Notes under the pieces: model-generated
The model's database searches: none
What the model was told of the DNA's origin: nothing
The model's input: the letters and a program-made list of their open reading frames with translations, nothing else
Shown: positions 53,902 to 63,260 of the stretch, piece by piece
Layout: each line of letters starts with the position of its first letter
Numbering within the stretch: position 1 is the first letter of the stretch
Translations under genes and position numbers: made by a program
DNA from: Dongia deserti
GTDB taxonomy: Bacteria > Pseudomonadota > Alphaproteobacteria > Dongiales > Dongiaceae
Assembly (NCBI RefSeq): GCF_003574735.1
Contig: NZ_QORW01000008.1
Coordinates: 1 to 64,000, forward strand
Length of the DNA stretch: 64,000 nt
Reading direction: 5' to 3'

Positions 53902-55551
53902 ATGAAGAAGCTTCGTGTTTTCAGCAAGAACTTGCAGAAATTGCGGTCCTGTCAGCATGGCGCGGTGGCGCCACTGGTCGGTGTTTGCGCCATCCTGCTG
54001 GTGGCAGCCGTGGGAGTCGCTGTCGACGTGGGTCGAGGGCAGGTGGCGCAGTCGAAGCTGCAAGCCGCGCTCGACTCAGCGGGTCTGGCGGCAGGAGCGG
54101 TGGTCAGCCAGAATCCCACTGAGGAGGAGTTGAAGCCGATCGCCGAGCAGTACCTCAAGGCCAACTTTGGCGGCAAGACGATCGACGCGGCCCTTGACGA
54201 AGACGGTTTCGTTCTTCAGCTCTCGGAAGATGAACGCGTCGTGACGTTGTCAGCCACGGCAACGATGCCGACGACCTTCATGAGGATCTTTGGCCACACG
54301 TCGATCGAAGTTGCCGCTCGATCGGAGATCACCCGCGAAATGAAAGGCCTGGAGGTGGCGCTGGTCCTGGACGTCACCGGTTCGATGGGCCTGCCCGTCT
54401 CGCCTTCGGACAGCACCCCGAAGATCTCAGTCCTCAAGGAGTCCGCGAGAAACATGATGGACATCCTGTTCGGGCAGAACAGCACCGTCGAGGATCTTTG
54501 GGTCAGCATCGTGCCGTTCTCGCATAACGTCAATATCGGCACATCCCATACGGACTGGCTGGCAGACTATGCCGGCCGTGCCGCAAAGACCAAGTGCATC
54601 GGTCCGAACAACCACGCCAACTGGTCGCACACCCACAGCGCGAGTGAGCCGGCCATGCATTACTGCCCGACCAACGGGCCGCATGTCAGCACCCGCACCA
54701 ATCCGCACACGCTGGTGGACGATTGGATGATCGGAAGTCCCTCGAGCTGGTACTTTAGGCCGCACGCCTGGTCCGGCTGCGTGCTCGAGCGGTGGGCCAC
54801 GGGCGACGACGTCACCGATGCATCACCGACCGATCTTCCGTTTATCACGTTCTTCTTCCCGGACACGCCAAGCACCGGGACTACCAACATCGGCTTGAAC
54901 GACTGGCGGGCCGACAACGGCAACCGCCAGGTCAACAGCTCGCGCTCCGCGAACAAGGACTGCGTCACGTCGACGATCACCCCCGCCACCAACGTCAAGT
55001 CGACGATCGTGGGTGCGATCAATGCGCTTAGTGCCGGAGGCAATACACTGCTTCCGACCGGCGCCGTCTGGGGTTGGCGGATCTTGTCTCCCGAATGGCA
55101 AGGCAAATGGGGCGGCACTATGAATGCCAACGGGCTGCCACTCGACTACGAGAACGACCTGATGGACAAGGCCATGGTCTTCATGACCGATGGTAGAAAC
55201 GAGATGCCTCCGTGCGCGCCAAGCAACAGCGATGGTATTCCTTGGAACCACAGTGTCATCATGACCGCCTATGGCACGCTTTGTCAGGGGAACCTGGGCA
55301 CGACGAATCAAACAGCGGCAAACAACGTGCTCAATGCGAAGACGGCAGAAATCTGCGCCGCGATGAAAGAAAAGGGCATCATCATCTACACGATCGTGTT
55401 TGGCAGTGGGTCGAGCACCGAGGCCAAGGAGCTCATGGAGAACTGCGCGAGCAAGAAAGCCTACTACTATTACGCCGAGTCGGCTGCGGCCCTTGATGGT
55501 GCGTTCAGCTCCATCGGTGATTCGTTGTCGAACCTGCGCGTCAGTAAGTAG
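53902..55551 (+). CDS. TadG-like protein with von Willebrand A domain
   Basis: 549 residues. The N-terminal hydrophobic helix (QHGAVAPLVGVCAILLVAAV and GVAVDVGRGQVAQSKLQAAL) is typical of TadG (RvxF/Flp assembly). The VWA domain starts with the MIDAS motif LVLDVTGSMG near residue 158 and continues to the end (IIIYTIVFGSGSSTEAKELM). A long insertion at about 225-380 is rich in Ser, Thr, Asn and His. It is presumably surface-exposed or periplasmic. It ends the six-gene group. Confidence 0.9.
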   Translation: MKKLRVFSKNLQKLRSCQHGAVAPLVGVCAILLVAAVGVAVDVGRGQVAQSKLQAALDSAGLAAGAVVSQNPTEEELKPIAEQYLKANFGGKTIDAALDEDGFVLQLSEDERVVTLSATATMPTTFMRIFGHTSIEVAARSEITREMKGLEVALVLDVTGSMGLPVSPSDSTPKISVLKESARNMMDILFGQNSTVEDLWVSIVPFSHNVNIGTSHTDWLADYAGRAAKTKCIGPNNHANWSHTHSASEPAMHYCPTNGPHVSTRTNPHTLVDDWMIGSPSSWYFRPHAWSGCVLERWATGDDVTDASPTDLPFITFFFPDTPSTGTTNIGLNDWRADNGNRQVNSSRSANKDCVTSTITPATNVKSTIVGAINALSAGGNTLLPTGAVWGWRILSPEWQGKWGGTMNANGLPLDYENDLMDKAMVFMTDGRNEMPPCAPSNSDGIPWNHSVIMTAYGTLCQGNLGTTNQTAANNVLNAKTAEICAAMKEKGIIIYTIVFGSGSSTEAKELMENCASKKAYYYYAESAAALDGAFSSIGDSLSNLRVSK

Positions 55552-55605
55552 CGACGGGGCGCACAGTAACTCAGCCAGGCGGCGGCCTTCATCGGCTGCC
55601 GCTCT

Positions 55606-56334
55606 CTACTCACTGCCCCACACGCGCACGCGGTAGCGCAGTTCGAGCGGGTCTTCGGGGCCGGGCTGCACCGTCTGCGGCTGATCGGGAAGGCCGACGA
55701 AATCCACCTTGCGCCATGCGCTCCAGCCTTGCTCCGGGTCGGGCTTGGCAGCGAGTTCCGGGCGGAAGAGGCGATCGCGCCCGTCGGGAAAGCGGAACAC
55801 CAGGAATCTCTGCGACGTGCGGTAATAGAGCTCAACCGTGCCGGACAGCACCTGCCAGTCCTCATCCAGATGCGGCGCCGAGTCATTCCAGATGCCCGGC
55901 TGCTGGTTGAGGTCGGTATCGAGCGTGATGTCGATCGCGCTCGCTTCGGGCATGGCAAAGCTCGCCGGTGCGCGCAGTTCGAACTCGAGCGAGGCGCCGG
56001 CCTCGTCATACTCCAGCCTGTGCGGAATCGAATAATACTGGATCGCCAGGCCAGCGCCCGCGATCGCCAGAATGGCAAGTAGCGCAATGCCGGCGCGCCT
56101 CAGCGTCCGTCCAATCGGCTGTTTGCCGCCGAGCCGGAGGCCAAGCCAAATGCCGCCAATGAGACCGGCAAGCCCGCCGATCGGGCCGAATCCGAAGACG
56201 GCCGCCATGCCGCGGCCACCCTCGAAATCGGAGACGCCATACCAGCCCATGACGATGTTCGAGAGAAAGGCTGCAGCGAGATATCCGACGACTGCACCGA
56301 TGATACCGCCGACAATGGCCCTGAGAATGGACAT
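55606..56334 (-). CDS. Membrane protein of unknown function
   Basis: 242 residues. Three hydrophobic segments are in the first 110 residues (GGIIGAVVGYLAAAFLSNIV, GFGPIGGLAGLIGGIWLGLR and GIALLAILAIAGAGLAIQYY), followed by a beta-rich domain (ASLEFELRAPASFAMPEASA, GTVELYYRTSQRFLVFRFPD). I do not recognise a family. It starts twelve bases downstream of the MotB-like gene and probably belongs to that operon. Confidence 0.65.
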   Translation of the reverse strand: MSILRAIVGGIIGAVVGYLAAAFLSNIVMGWYGVSDFEGGRGMAAVFGFGPIGGLAGLIGGIWLGLRLGGKQPIGRTLRRAGIALLAILAIAGAGLAIQYYSIPHRLEYDEAGASLEFELRAPASFAMPEASAIDITLDTDLNQQPGIWNDSAPHLDEDWQVLSGTVELYYRTSQRFLVFRFPDGRDRLFRPELAAKPDPEQGWSAWRKVDFVGLPDQPQTVQPGPEDPLELRYRVRVWGSE

Positions 56335-56346
56335 GGAAGGAGTGGA

Positions 56347-57549
56347 CTACCTCTGATCGAGCTTGATCTCGATGCGGCGGTTCCTGCGGCGGCCTTCTTC
56401 GGTGTTGCTGGTGTCGATCGGACTGAACTGGGCAAAGCCGGCCGCCGCCAGGCGGTCGGTCGGGATCCCGCGGCTGGCCAGATACTTCACCACTGACACT
56501 GCTCGCGCAGTGGAGAGCTCCCAGTTGGACGGGAATTGGGCTGAGCGGATCGGCCGGTCATCGGTATGGCCGTCGATCCGCAGCACCCAGTCGATGTCCT
56601 TCGGAATCTCCGGCAGCAGCAGAATGAGCGTGGTCGCCAGCGCGTCAAGCTTATCGCGGCCTTCCGGGCCGATCTCAGCCGAACCGCTTTCGAAGAAGAC
56701 CTCGGACTGGAACACGAAGCGGTCGCCGACGATCTGGATGTCTTCGCGACTGCCCAGGATCTCGCGCAGCCGGCCGAAGAACTCGGAGCGATAGCGCGCC
56801 AGCTCCTGCACCTTGCTGGCGAGGGCGGTGTTGAGGCGCCGGCCCAGCTCGGCGATCTGGACGCCCTGGTCGCGCGCCTTGGTCTCGGCGATGTCCAGCG
56901 CCTCGCTGAGCGCCGCGATCTGCTGCCGCAGGGCCAGGATCTGCTGGTTCAGCAGCTCGACCCGTTTCTGCGCTTCGGCGGTGAGCTCCTCCTTCTCGGT
57001 CTCGTAGGTGCCGATCTTCTTCATCAGTTCGTCGCGCAAACTCTCCAAGGCGGCGACATCGGTCAGGAGCGCATTGATCTTCTCCCTGTCGGCCTCGATC
57101 GCCTTGTAGGCCTCTTCCAGCTTCTTCTGCGCTTCCGCCGTGAGGGCCTGCTGAGCCGCCGTCTGCTCCTGCGACGATTTCAACTGTCGCTGCAGATCGC
57201 CGACCTGCGCCTGCAGGGTATCGCGCTCGCCGATCACGACCACCAGCTGGTTGCGCAGCTCGTCGCGCTCGGCGGTCGATTTGGTCAGGGCGCCGGACAG
57301 CTGGTCCACCTGGGTCTTGAGGGCGCCGGTCTCTTGCTCGCGCATCGACAGGATGTCCGACAGCTCGGCGATCTGTCGGTTCAGCCTGGCCAGAGCCTCG
57401 TCGCGGCCGCTCAGAGCTTGGCTCAGGAACAGCTGGCCGATGACGAAGATCATCAGCACGAACACGATGACCATCAGCAACGTCGACAGGACGTCGACGT
57501 AGCCGGGCCAAGCCTCAACCCCGCGGTGCCGGCTTCTCGAGAGCGCCAT
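56347..57549 (-). CDS. MotB-like OmpA-family peptidoglycan-binding protein with long coiled coil
   Basis: 400 residues. A short N-terminus and one TM helix (about 18-45, VDVLSTLLMVIVFVLMIFVI) are followed by about 200 residues of coiled coil (RELLNQ- and EKEELTAEAQ-type heptads). An OmpA-like peptidoglycan-binding domain lies at about 265-400 (VFFESGSAEIGPEG, IDGHTDDRPI, NWELSTARAVSVVKYL). It forms a stator-like pair with the MotA/TolQ-like protein 19 bases upstream. The acidic residue usual in proton-driven MotB helices is the Asp in YVDVLS. Confidence 0.88.
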   Translation of the reverse strand: MALSRSRHRGVEAWPGYVDVLSTLLMVIVFVLMIFVIGQLFLSQALSGRDEALARLNRQIAELSDILSMREQETGALKTQVDQLSGALTKSTAERDELRNQLVVVIGERDTLQAQVGDLQRQLKSSQEQTAAQQALTAEAQKKLEEAYKAIEADREKINALLTDVAALESLRDELMKKIGTYETEKEELTAEAQKRVELLNQQILALRQQIAALSEALDIAETKARDQGVQIAELGRRLNTALASKVQELARYRSEFFGRLREILGSREDIQIVGDRFVFQSEVFFESGSAEIGPEGRDKLDALATTLILLLPEIPKDIDWVLRIDGHTDDRPIRSAQFPSNWELSTARAVSVVKYLASRGIPTDRLAAAGFAQFSPIDTSNTEEGRRRNRRIEIKLDQR

Positions 57550-57568
57550 CGGCGGTCAGTTCCTTAGT

Positions 57569-58717
57569 CTAACTACGCTGCTGTTCCATGCCCGCAGCAA
57601 CGGCGATGGTGCGGGTCAGCAGCTTGATCTCGCTGCGCAGCTCCTGGACCGCGTTGTGGCGGCCGGCTGCGATATCGTCCGCCATGCGCGCGAGCAGGGC
57701 GTCAATGTTGCGCAAATGCGTGCGGCTGTTGGGATCGATGCCGAATCCGCCATGCTGCGCCACGTCGGCCAGCTTGGCGATCACGCTGCGCATGTCGGTC
57801 TGCGTCTCCATCAGGCGCTGCACCACCTGCTGCTGCGCGCGCAGCTGGTCGGTCAAGGCGATCATGTGGTCGGCGAGCACCTTGAAGTTGTTGCTCGCTG
57901 CCAGCCGGTCCGCCTCGGTGCGCGAGATGGTGCGCTGCAGATTATCCAGGCTCTCCGCGGTCTGCTCCAGGAGGGCTTGGATGTAGGCCGGCACCGGTTG
58001 GTCGCCTTCGATCAGCGCGCCGCCGCCGGTGAGGCGCGTTTGGCCGGAGAGCCAGTCCTCCACCTCGCCGAAGAAGCGGTTGTTCGCTTGTCCGGCCTGG
58101 AGGTCGAGATAGCCCAGCAGCAGCGAGCCCGAAAGGCCGAACAGCGAGGCGGAGAAGGCTGTCCCCATGCCGTCCAGCGGACCCTGCAGACTGTTCTTGA
58201 GGTCGTCGAACAGGGCTGCCGGATCGCTGCCCGAAAGATCGAGGCCGTGGATCGCCGCGGCAACTGCGCCGATGGTGCCGAGCAGGCCCCAGAAGGTGCC
58301 GAGCAGGCCGAGCAGGATCAGCAGCGTGATGAGATAGCGCGAGATCTCGCGGTGCTCGTCGAGCCGCGCCTGGATGCCGTCCAGCACGGAGCGCAAGGTC
58401 GTGGCGGAAAGGTTCAGGCGATTGTGATGTTTGTCCTTGACCATCGCCGACAACGGCGCCAGCAGGCGCGGATGCGCGAAGGATCCGGCGTGGCCGCCGC
58501 GCTGGAAGCTCTCGGCCCAGTTGATGTCGGTGGTGAGGCGAGCGACCTGGTAGAACACGAAGATGATGCCGACCAGCAGCACCATCAGGATGCCGCTGTT
58601 GAGCGCTGGGTTATGCAGGAACGCGGTGACGATCGGCTCCCGCAGCAGGAACACCACGCCGCCTGCCGCAATCAGGCCGACCACCATCCACAGCAGCTGC
58701 GTCGTCGGGCGGCTCAT
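57569..58717 (-). CDS. MotA/TolQ/ExbB-like proton channel protein
   Basis: 382 residues. TM helices are at about 8-26 and 40-57 and a pair in ITLLILLGLLGTFWGLLGTI and FSASLFGLSGSLLLGYLDLQ, which is the MotA/TolQ/ExbB core. The last 150 residues are a helical cytoplasmic tail. GGAGG supports ATG 58717. With the MotB-like partner it should form a proton-driven complex reaching the cell wall. No flagellar genes are near, so its work is presumably in the envelope. Confidence 0.88.
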   Translation of the reverse strand: MSRPTTQLLWMVVGLIAAGGVVFLLREPIVTAFLHNPALNSGILMVLLVGIIFVFYQVARLTTDINWAESFQRGGHAGSFAHPRLLAPLSAMVKDKHHNRLNLSATTLRSVLDGIQARLDEHREISRYLITLLILLGLLGTFWGLLGTIGAVAAAIHGLDLSGSDPAALFDDLKNSLQGPLDGMGTAFSASLFGLSGSLLLGYLDLQAGQANNRFFGEVEDWLSGQTRLTGGGALIEGDQPVPAYIQALLEQTAESLDNLQRTISRTEADRLAASNNFKVLADHMIALTDQLRAQQQVVQRLMETQTDMRSVIAKLADVAQHGGFGIDPNSRTHLRNIDALLARMADDIAAGRHNAVQELRSEIKLLTRTIAVAAGMEQQRS

Positions 58718-58853
58718 GCGCGTCCTCCCATCCCGACCTTCCCCCATAAGGGCGGAAGGGGATCTTTGAAGGGGGTCGGCACTGTCTGTCGCTCGTGGGC
58801 GCAGCCCAACTGCGATTTCCTTGTGTCGTTGTGAAAAATTGACGCGACGCCGG

Positions 58854-60095
58854 TCACGAATTCGCCGGAACGATGTCGACACGGTCCGCCGGCTGCCCTT
58901 CGGACTTCAGGCCGAGCGCGCGCACGTCCATGCGCGTCGTCCTGATGTCCTTCTTGAACAGGTACTGGCGGATGTTGATACAACGCTGCAGCGCCTTGCG
59001 CCGCGCCTTGCTCTCCGTCTCCTCGTTGCCGCTGGCATAGCACTTGATCTGGATCCGCATCTCCTCGTCGGCTTGCATCTGAGCCGCCAGATCGTCAAGC
59101 GCCGCATTGGCCTCGACCGGCACGTCGTTGAGGTCGACGGGGAACACGATGCGGATGCCGCCCTGCGGAATGGGCGGAGCAGGCTGGCTGTTGTCTGGAT
59201 CCGGCTCGGGCGCGGCAGCGGTCTCCTCGATCGCCTGATCGTCAGTCTCCGCACTGGCTGCGTCGTTTTCGGCCGGCGGTGTCTCAGCTGGCGGCGTCTC
59301 GGCGGGCGGCGTCTCAGCAGCGGCTGTCTCTGCGGGTGGAGTCTCAGCGGGCGGTGTTTCGGCGGGCGGCTCCTGAGCCGCCTGCTCTTGCGCCGGTTGC
59401 TCTTCAGCCGGCTGCACGACTGCTTCTTCTGTCACCGGCGGTTCGGACACTGGCGGTTCGGACGCTGCCGTCTCGGCGGGCGGTATCTCTTGCGCCGGCG
59501 CCTCGGCGATGTCGGGTGGCGCGGGAGTCTCAACGATCGGCGATTCGGTCGGCGCATTCGCGTTCACGCCCGGCGCCGGCGCGGGCGGCGTCGGATCGGG
59601 CATCGGCACCGTCTCGGGCATTTCGGACGGCTCGGTCGGTGGGGTCACGGCCGCCACCTTGCTGCGCGGGGTTCTAGGCTGCATGAGTTGGATCGGGGCG
59701 AGCGGCCGACCATCGGGCCCGACGGTCGTCAGCACGCTGGTCGGTGCGCCGGACGGCAGTGCTGCGTAGGGTGCGACAGGTTGCGGGTGGCCATAAGCTC
59801 CGTAAGGCGGCAGGGCCGTCGTGACGCCGTAAGCACCGGCGGGCGGTGCATAGCCGGGTATGAATTGCGACTGCGGTTGTCCGGGGGGTAACGCTTGCGC
59901 ACCATTTGGTGCCGGCTGGCCGGCAAGGGTATTCAGCGCACCATAGTCCACAACGACGTTATTGGAGGCGCCGGAATAGGTCTGGGCCACGGCGTCCGAG
60001 CCAGCGGCATCCCATAGCAGGCCCACGGCCGACAGCAGCGCTGCGGACAGAATCGGTAGGCCGCCAGCAGCGTGCCTGCGCCAGTTCCGGTTCAT
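58854..60095 (-). CDS. OmpA-like protein with Pro/Ala/Glu/Thr repeat region
   Basis: 413 residues. A hydrophobic signal segment (ILSAALLSAVGLLWDAAGSD) and a Pro-rich region are followed by tandem repeats of the ETPPA type (about residues 240-275) and a degenerate OmpA-like C-terminal domain (GGIRIVFPVDLNDVPVEANA and IKCYASGNEETESKARRKAL). The gene precedes the MotA/TolQ-like gene on the same strand. The repeats could bridge the periplasm. Confidence 0.82.
   Translation of the reverse strand: MNRNWRRHAAGGLPILSAALLSAVGLLWDAAGSDAVAQTYSGASNNVVVDYGALNTLAGQPAPNGAQALPPGQPQSQFIPGYAPPAGAYGVTTALPPYGAYGHPQPVAPYAALPSGAPTSVLTTVGPDGRPLAPIQLMQPRTPRSKVAAVTPPTEPSEMPETVPMPDPTPPAPAPGVNANAPTESPIVETPAPPDIAEAPAQEIPPAETAASEPPVSEPPVTEEAVVQPAEEQPAQEQAAQEPPAETPPAETPPAETAAAETPPAETPPAETPPAENDAASAETDDQAIEETAAAPEPDPDNSQPAPPIPQGGIRIVFPVDLNDVPVEANAALDDLAAQMQADEEMRIQIKCYASGNEETESKARRKALQRCINIRQYLFKKDIRTTRMDVRALGLKSEGQPADRVDIVPANS
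59270..59375 (-). repeat. Tandem 15-base repeats coding for ETPPA units
   Basis: About seven imperfect copies of a 15-base unit within the OmpA-like gene, each coding for ETPPA or ETAAA. The number of copies is likely to vary among strains because of the repetition. Confidence 0.8.
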
Positions 60096-60216
60096 CGTGT
60101 AACCCCTGGACATTTATATTTAATTCAGCCTCACCCGAGCCGCAGTGCGACAGCCGACGGACTATACCCGATCAGAAAACGCTCCCACAACCGGCTTTGG
60201 TCCCTGGTTTTGGGCG

Positions 60217-61008
60217 TCAATGCGGCTTCAACAGGCTCTGGATCGGGGCGTGCAGCAGACCATTGGTGGCCAGAATCGAGCGGCCGTGTAGCATGGTCTG
60301 CCCGCCCTTCAGGTCGGACACATAGCCACCGGACTCGCGTACCAGCAGGATGCCGGCCGCGACGTCCCAAGCGGCCAACCCTTCTTCCCAGAACGCGTCG
60401 TATCGGCCCGCCGCGACATAGGCCAGGTCGAGCGCCGCTGAGCCGAAGCGGCGAACGCCGGCGGTTTCGCGCATGGCGAATTCAAGCTGCCGAGTGAAGA
60501 TCGCAGGATCGCCATGGCCGCGGAACGGGATGCCGGTCGCCATCAGGCTGTCGCCCAGCGCCTTGCGGCCGGACACGCGCAGGCGCCGGTCGTTCATGAA
60601 GGCACCGCCGCCTTTCTCCGCCACGAACATCTCGTCCTTGATCGGATCGTAGATCACGCCCGCGATCACCTCGCCAGCCTTCTCCAGCGCGACCGAGATC
60701 GCGAAATGCGGCAGGCCGTGCAGGAAATTGGTGGTGCCATCCAGCGGATCGATCAGCCAGCGATGCTCCGGATCGGTGCCCGCATGGGCGCCGCTCTCCT
60801 CGGCCAGGAAGCCGAAGGTCGGACGGGCCTTCGACAGCTCCTCGCGCAGGATGCGCTCGGACTTGTGATCGGCGTTGGAGACGAAATCGGACGGGCCTTT
60901 CTGCGAGACCTGCAGCTGCTCGACCTCCCCGAAATCGCGCTTCAGGGCACGTGCCGCCTTGTCGACGGCTTTGGTCATGACGTTGAGAATGGCCGAGCGC
61001 GGCGTCAT
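60217..61008 (-). CDS. suhB: Inositol monophosphatase family protein
   Basis: 263 residues. The metal-binding motifs are complete: FGFLAEESGAHAG (EE motif), WLIDPLDGTTNFLHGLPHFA (DPLDGT) and AAWDVAAGILLVRESGG (WDxAAG). It hydrolyses inositol 1-phosphate or related compounds; SuhB also acts in rRNA transcription. It lies between efp and the OmpA-like gene in the same orientation. Confidence 0.93.
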   Translation of the reverse strand: MTPRSAILNVMTKAVDKAARALKRDFGEVEQLQVSQKGPSDFVSNADHKSERILREELSKARPTFGFLAEESGAHAGTDPEHRWLIDPLDGTTNFLHGLPHFAISVALEKAGEVIAGVIYDPIKDEMFVAEKGGGAFMNDRRLRVSGRKALGDSLMATGIPFRGHGDPAIFTRQLEFAMRETAGVRRFGSAALDLAYVAAGRYDAFWEEGLAAWDVAAGILLVRESGGYVSDLKGGQTMLHGRSILATNGLLHAPIQSLLKPH

Positions 61009-61071
61009 TCGAAGATCCAGTTCAGGCGTTCAAACAGCAGAAAGAAAGGAAAGCGCGTTCAGTCCCCAGGG

Positions 61072-61638
61072 TTAGTCCTTGGCGCGCTCGACGTATGTGT
61101 TATCGGCGGTATTCACCACGATACGCGTGCCGGACTCGATGTGCGGCGGCACCATCACGCGTACGCCGTTCTCCAGCTTCGCCGGCTTGTAGGAGGACGA
61201 AGCGGTCTGTCCCTTCACCACCGCATCGGCTTCCACGATGGTCATGGTGACCGTCTCCGGCAGCTCGACCGAGATCGGGGAGCCTTCGTAGCTCTCGAGC
61301 GTGACGACCATGCCCTCCTGCAGGAACACCGCCGGATCGCCGATCAGATCCCCATTGAGCGTGATCTGCTCGAACGTGTTCTGGTCCATGAAGGTGTATT
61401 CATCGCCCGAAGAGAACAGGAACTGATAGGGATGCTCGTCCAGCCGCACGCGCTCGACCGTCTCGGACGAGCGGAACCGCTCGTTCAGCTTGGTGCCGTC
61501 GCGGATGTCCTTGAGCTCGACCTGCAGATAGGCGCCGCCCTTGCCGGGCTGGGTGTGCTGCGTCTTGACCGCGCGCCAGAGCCGGCCCTGGTGCTCGATG
61601 ATATTGCCGGGCTTAATGGCGTTGCCGTTGATTTTCAT
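61072..61638 (-). CDS. efp: Elongation factor P
   Basis: 188 residues. The N-terminal KOW-like domain holds the loop [20 protein letters not shown] with the Lys that is modified in many species. The other domains follow at the expected positions ([39 protein letters not shown]). It relieves ribosome stalling at poly-proline; the Pro-rich OmpA-like protein encoded downstream is a plausible client. No EF-P modification gene is seen in the window. Confidence 0.97.
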   Translation of the reverse strand: MKINGNAIKPGNIIEHQGRLWRAVKTQHTQPGKGGAYLQVELKDIRDGTKLNERFRSSETVERVRLDEHPYQFLFSSGDEYTFMDQNTFEQITLNGDLIGDPAVFLQEGMVVTLESYEGSPISVELPETVTMTIVEADAVVKGQTASSSYKPAKLENGVRVMVPPHIESGTRIVVNTADNTYVERAKD

Positions 61639-61852
61639 GGGATGAACCCGTCGGACCCTTCATGAGTGTGGGAAAAATCGGCGCGGAACCTAGCAAAGCG
61701 GCCGGGCAGAGTAAACCCGCTGCCGGTCTGCGGGCCCTTCGGTATGCTGGCTCGGATAGGCTTGTATTGTCAGCGACTTACCAGCCGTATCATGTCGGGT
61801 GGGCATTTCGCGCGCCAGCGCCCCCGCAGTTCCGCATGCGGGAGCGTTCGTC

Positions 61853-62503
61853 TCATCGCGCAGCCCAGCGTAGTAGTCTCGGGCCGATCAGGCCTCCAAG
61901 TGCCACGAACAAGGCGGCTGCGCCGAGATTCCAAACCAGGATCATGATGGTCGCGTCGATCTCATGAAACAGCGACAAAGCTGTCGCGGTGATGGCCGCG
62001 ACTGCCAGACTGCCCATCAGCGCAGTCGCCCCGGGTCGCAGAGGCGCGGCATGCCGCAGCATCATCCCCAGCACTAGCGAGAGAGGTAGGCTGGTCAGCG
62101 CGAGCGTGGCAAAGCATCGCGCCGTTTCGCCCAGCGCGATGCCCCCGGGGCCAAGATGGACCCAGTCAGTCAAGCACTGATAGCCGATGGTCGAGAACCA
62201 GAGGACCACGGCCGGCGCCGGCAGGAGCGGCCAGAAGCGCGACCGGTCCGGAAGGCTCACCATGAACGCCGAGATCGTCGCCAATATACCGGTCAGCAAC
62301 GTCGCAGCTATTGCAATCGCGAAGATCGGATCGCGCAGCCGTTCCAGGAGGTCGTTGCGGATGCCCTGACTGACCGCGAGCAGGCCGACCACAAGAGCAG
62401 CGACCAGCAGCCAGAAGGCCGCGCGGGTCAGCGGCGGGCGAAGGCGCCGGACGGGCGTCGCGCTTGCGGCGAGCGCGTTGATCAGGTCGGGCGTCGCAAT
62501 CAT
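61853..62503 (-). CDS. nrsF: NrsF-type anti-sigma factor (DUF1109)
   Basis: 216 residues. Six hydrophobic segments in a row (for example FWLLVAALVVGLLAVSQGI and LLPAPAVVLWFSTIGYQCL) in the pattern of DUF1109 proteins, which hold SigF-type ECF factors inactive at the membrane. In known members Cys residues sense stress, and here Cys occurs in IGYQCLTDWV and ETARCFATLA. The start overlaps the sigma gene stop by four bases (ATGA). Confidence 0.88.
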   Translation of the reverse strand: MIATPDLINALAASATPVRRLRPPLTRAAFWLLVAALVVGLLAVSQGIRNDLLERLRDPIFAIAIAATLLTGILATISAFMVSLPDRSRFWPLLPAPAVVLWFSTIGYQCLTDWVHLGPGGIALGETARCFATLALTSLPLSLVLGMMLRHAAPLRPGATALMGSLAVAAITATALSLFHEIDATIMILVWNLGAAALFVALGGLIGPRLLRWAAR

Positions 62504-63165
62504 GCGTCCTCGCTCCGACCAGCGAGAATCCGGCGCAGGCCTTTGAGCGCCCGGTGGGTTGCCACCTTCAGGGATGCTATCGACGTTCCGCTCACGGCCG
62601 CCGCTTCCTTCAAAGACATCTGCTGGAGCTTCAACAGCTTGATGGCTTGGCGCTGCGCCGGAGGGAGGCTCTCGACAGCCGCCCGCAAGGCACGCCTGTC
62701 GGAGCTTGCCTCATCGATGTTCGTTGGACGTGCCGGAAAGGTTTCATGCCTTGGCTCCATGGCCGTTTCGCGGGATCTGGTACGCCCTCGGCGACGCAGC
62801 CAGTCGACGATCCGCCGATGGGCAATGGCAACCAGCCAAGGCCCAAAGGGCCGGCGTGGATCGTAGGTATCGCGGATCGCATGAATGGTGAGCAATACGT
62901 CCTGGACGGCTTCCTCGACGTCGCTTGGATCGCGTGACATCCGCACGGCAAGGGAGCGCACGTAAGGCGCGACTTGCTCCAGGAGCCGCCGGTACGCTCC
63001 GCTATCGCCTGCCTGTGCCCGCGCCATGAGGTTGGACCAGTCGCTTTCCTTGGCAGTCGCCTCGGCACCCGAGCCGAACTGGGAGCGCCCTAAATCCTGC
63101 CCGGCGGACGGCGGGGATTCTACAAGAGCAAGGGGCGGGGGACGACGACTCCGTTCCGGAGGCAT
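62500..63165 (-). CDS. sigF: ECF sigma factor, SigF type
   Basis: 221 residues. Region 2 contains DPSDVEEAVQDVLLTIHAIR, then PFGPWLVAIAHRRIVDWLRR. Region 4 has LPPAQRQAIKLLKLQQMSLK and GTSIASLKVATHRALKGLRR. The N-terminal 45 residues are an unconserved extension. It is coupled to nrsF, and its likely target promoter (GTAACC/CGAA) is found in front of the divergent bufA1 gene. Confidence 0.9.
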   Translation of the reverse strand: MPPERSRRPPPLALVESPPSAGQDLGRSQFGSGAEATAKESDWSNLMARAQAGDSGAYRRLLEQVAPYVRSLAVRMSRDPSDVEEAVQDVLLTIHAIRDTYDPRRPFGPWLVAIAHRRIVDWLRRRGRTRSRETAMEPRHETFPARPTNIDEASSDRRALRAAVESLPPAQRQAIKLLKLQQMSLKEAAAVSGTSIASLKVATHRALKGLRRILAGRSEDA

Positions 63166-63260
63166 TCACGCAGCTCCTTCTTGCGGAACTGACCTCATTT
63201 TCCCACTCCGACGGTCCCTGGGACATCAACAAAGCGTGACATCAATAGTTGGCAGGTCCC

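Noticed and set aside
56566-58834. Long plus-strand open frames opposite the MotB-like and MotA-like genes
   Set aside because: The minus-strand proteins have clear domains and good starts; the opposite frames have none.
59270-59375. Regular short repeats that could suggest a CRISPR array
   Set aside because: The 15-base units are in frame, have no spacers and encode ETPPA repeats in an OmpA-like protein.
56347-60095. Zorya-type antiphage system (MotA-like and MotB-like genes together)
   Set aside because: ZorC and ZorD/ZorE genes are missing, the neighbours are housekeeping genes (efp, suhB), and the third gene is an OmpA-like envelope protein. A conserved envelope module explains it better.
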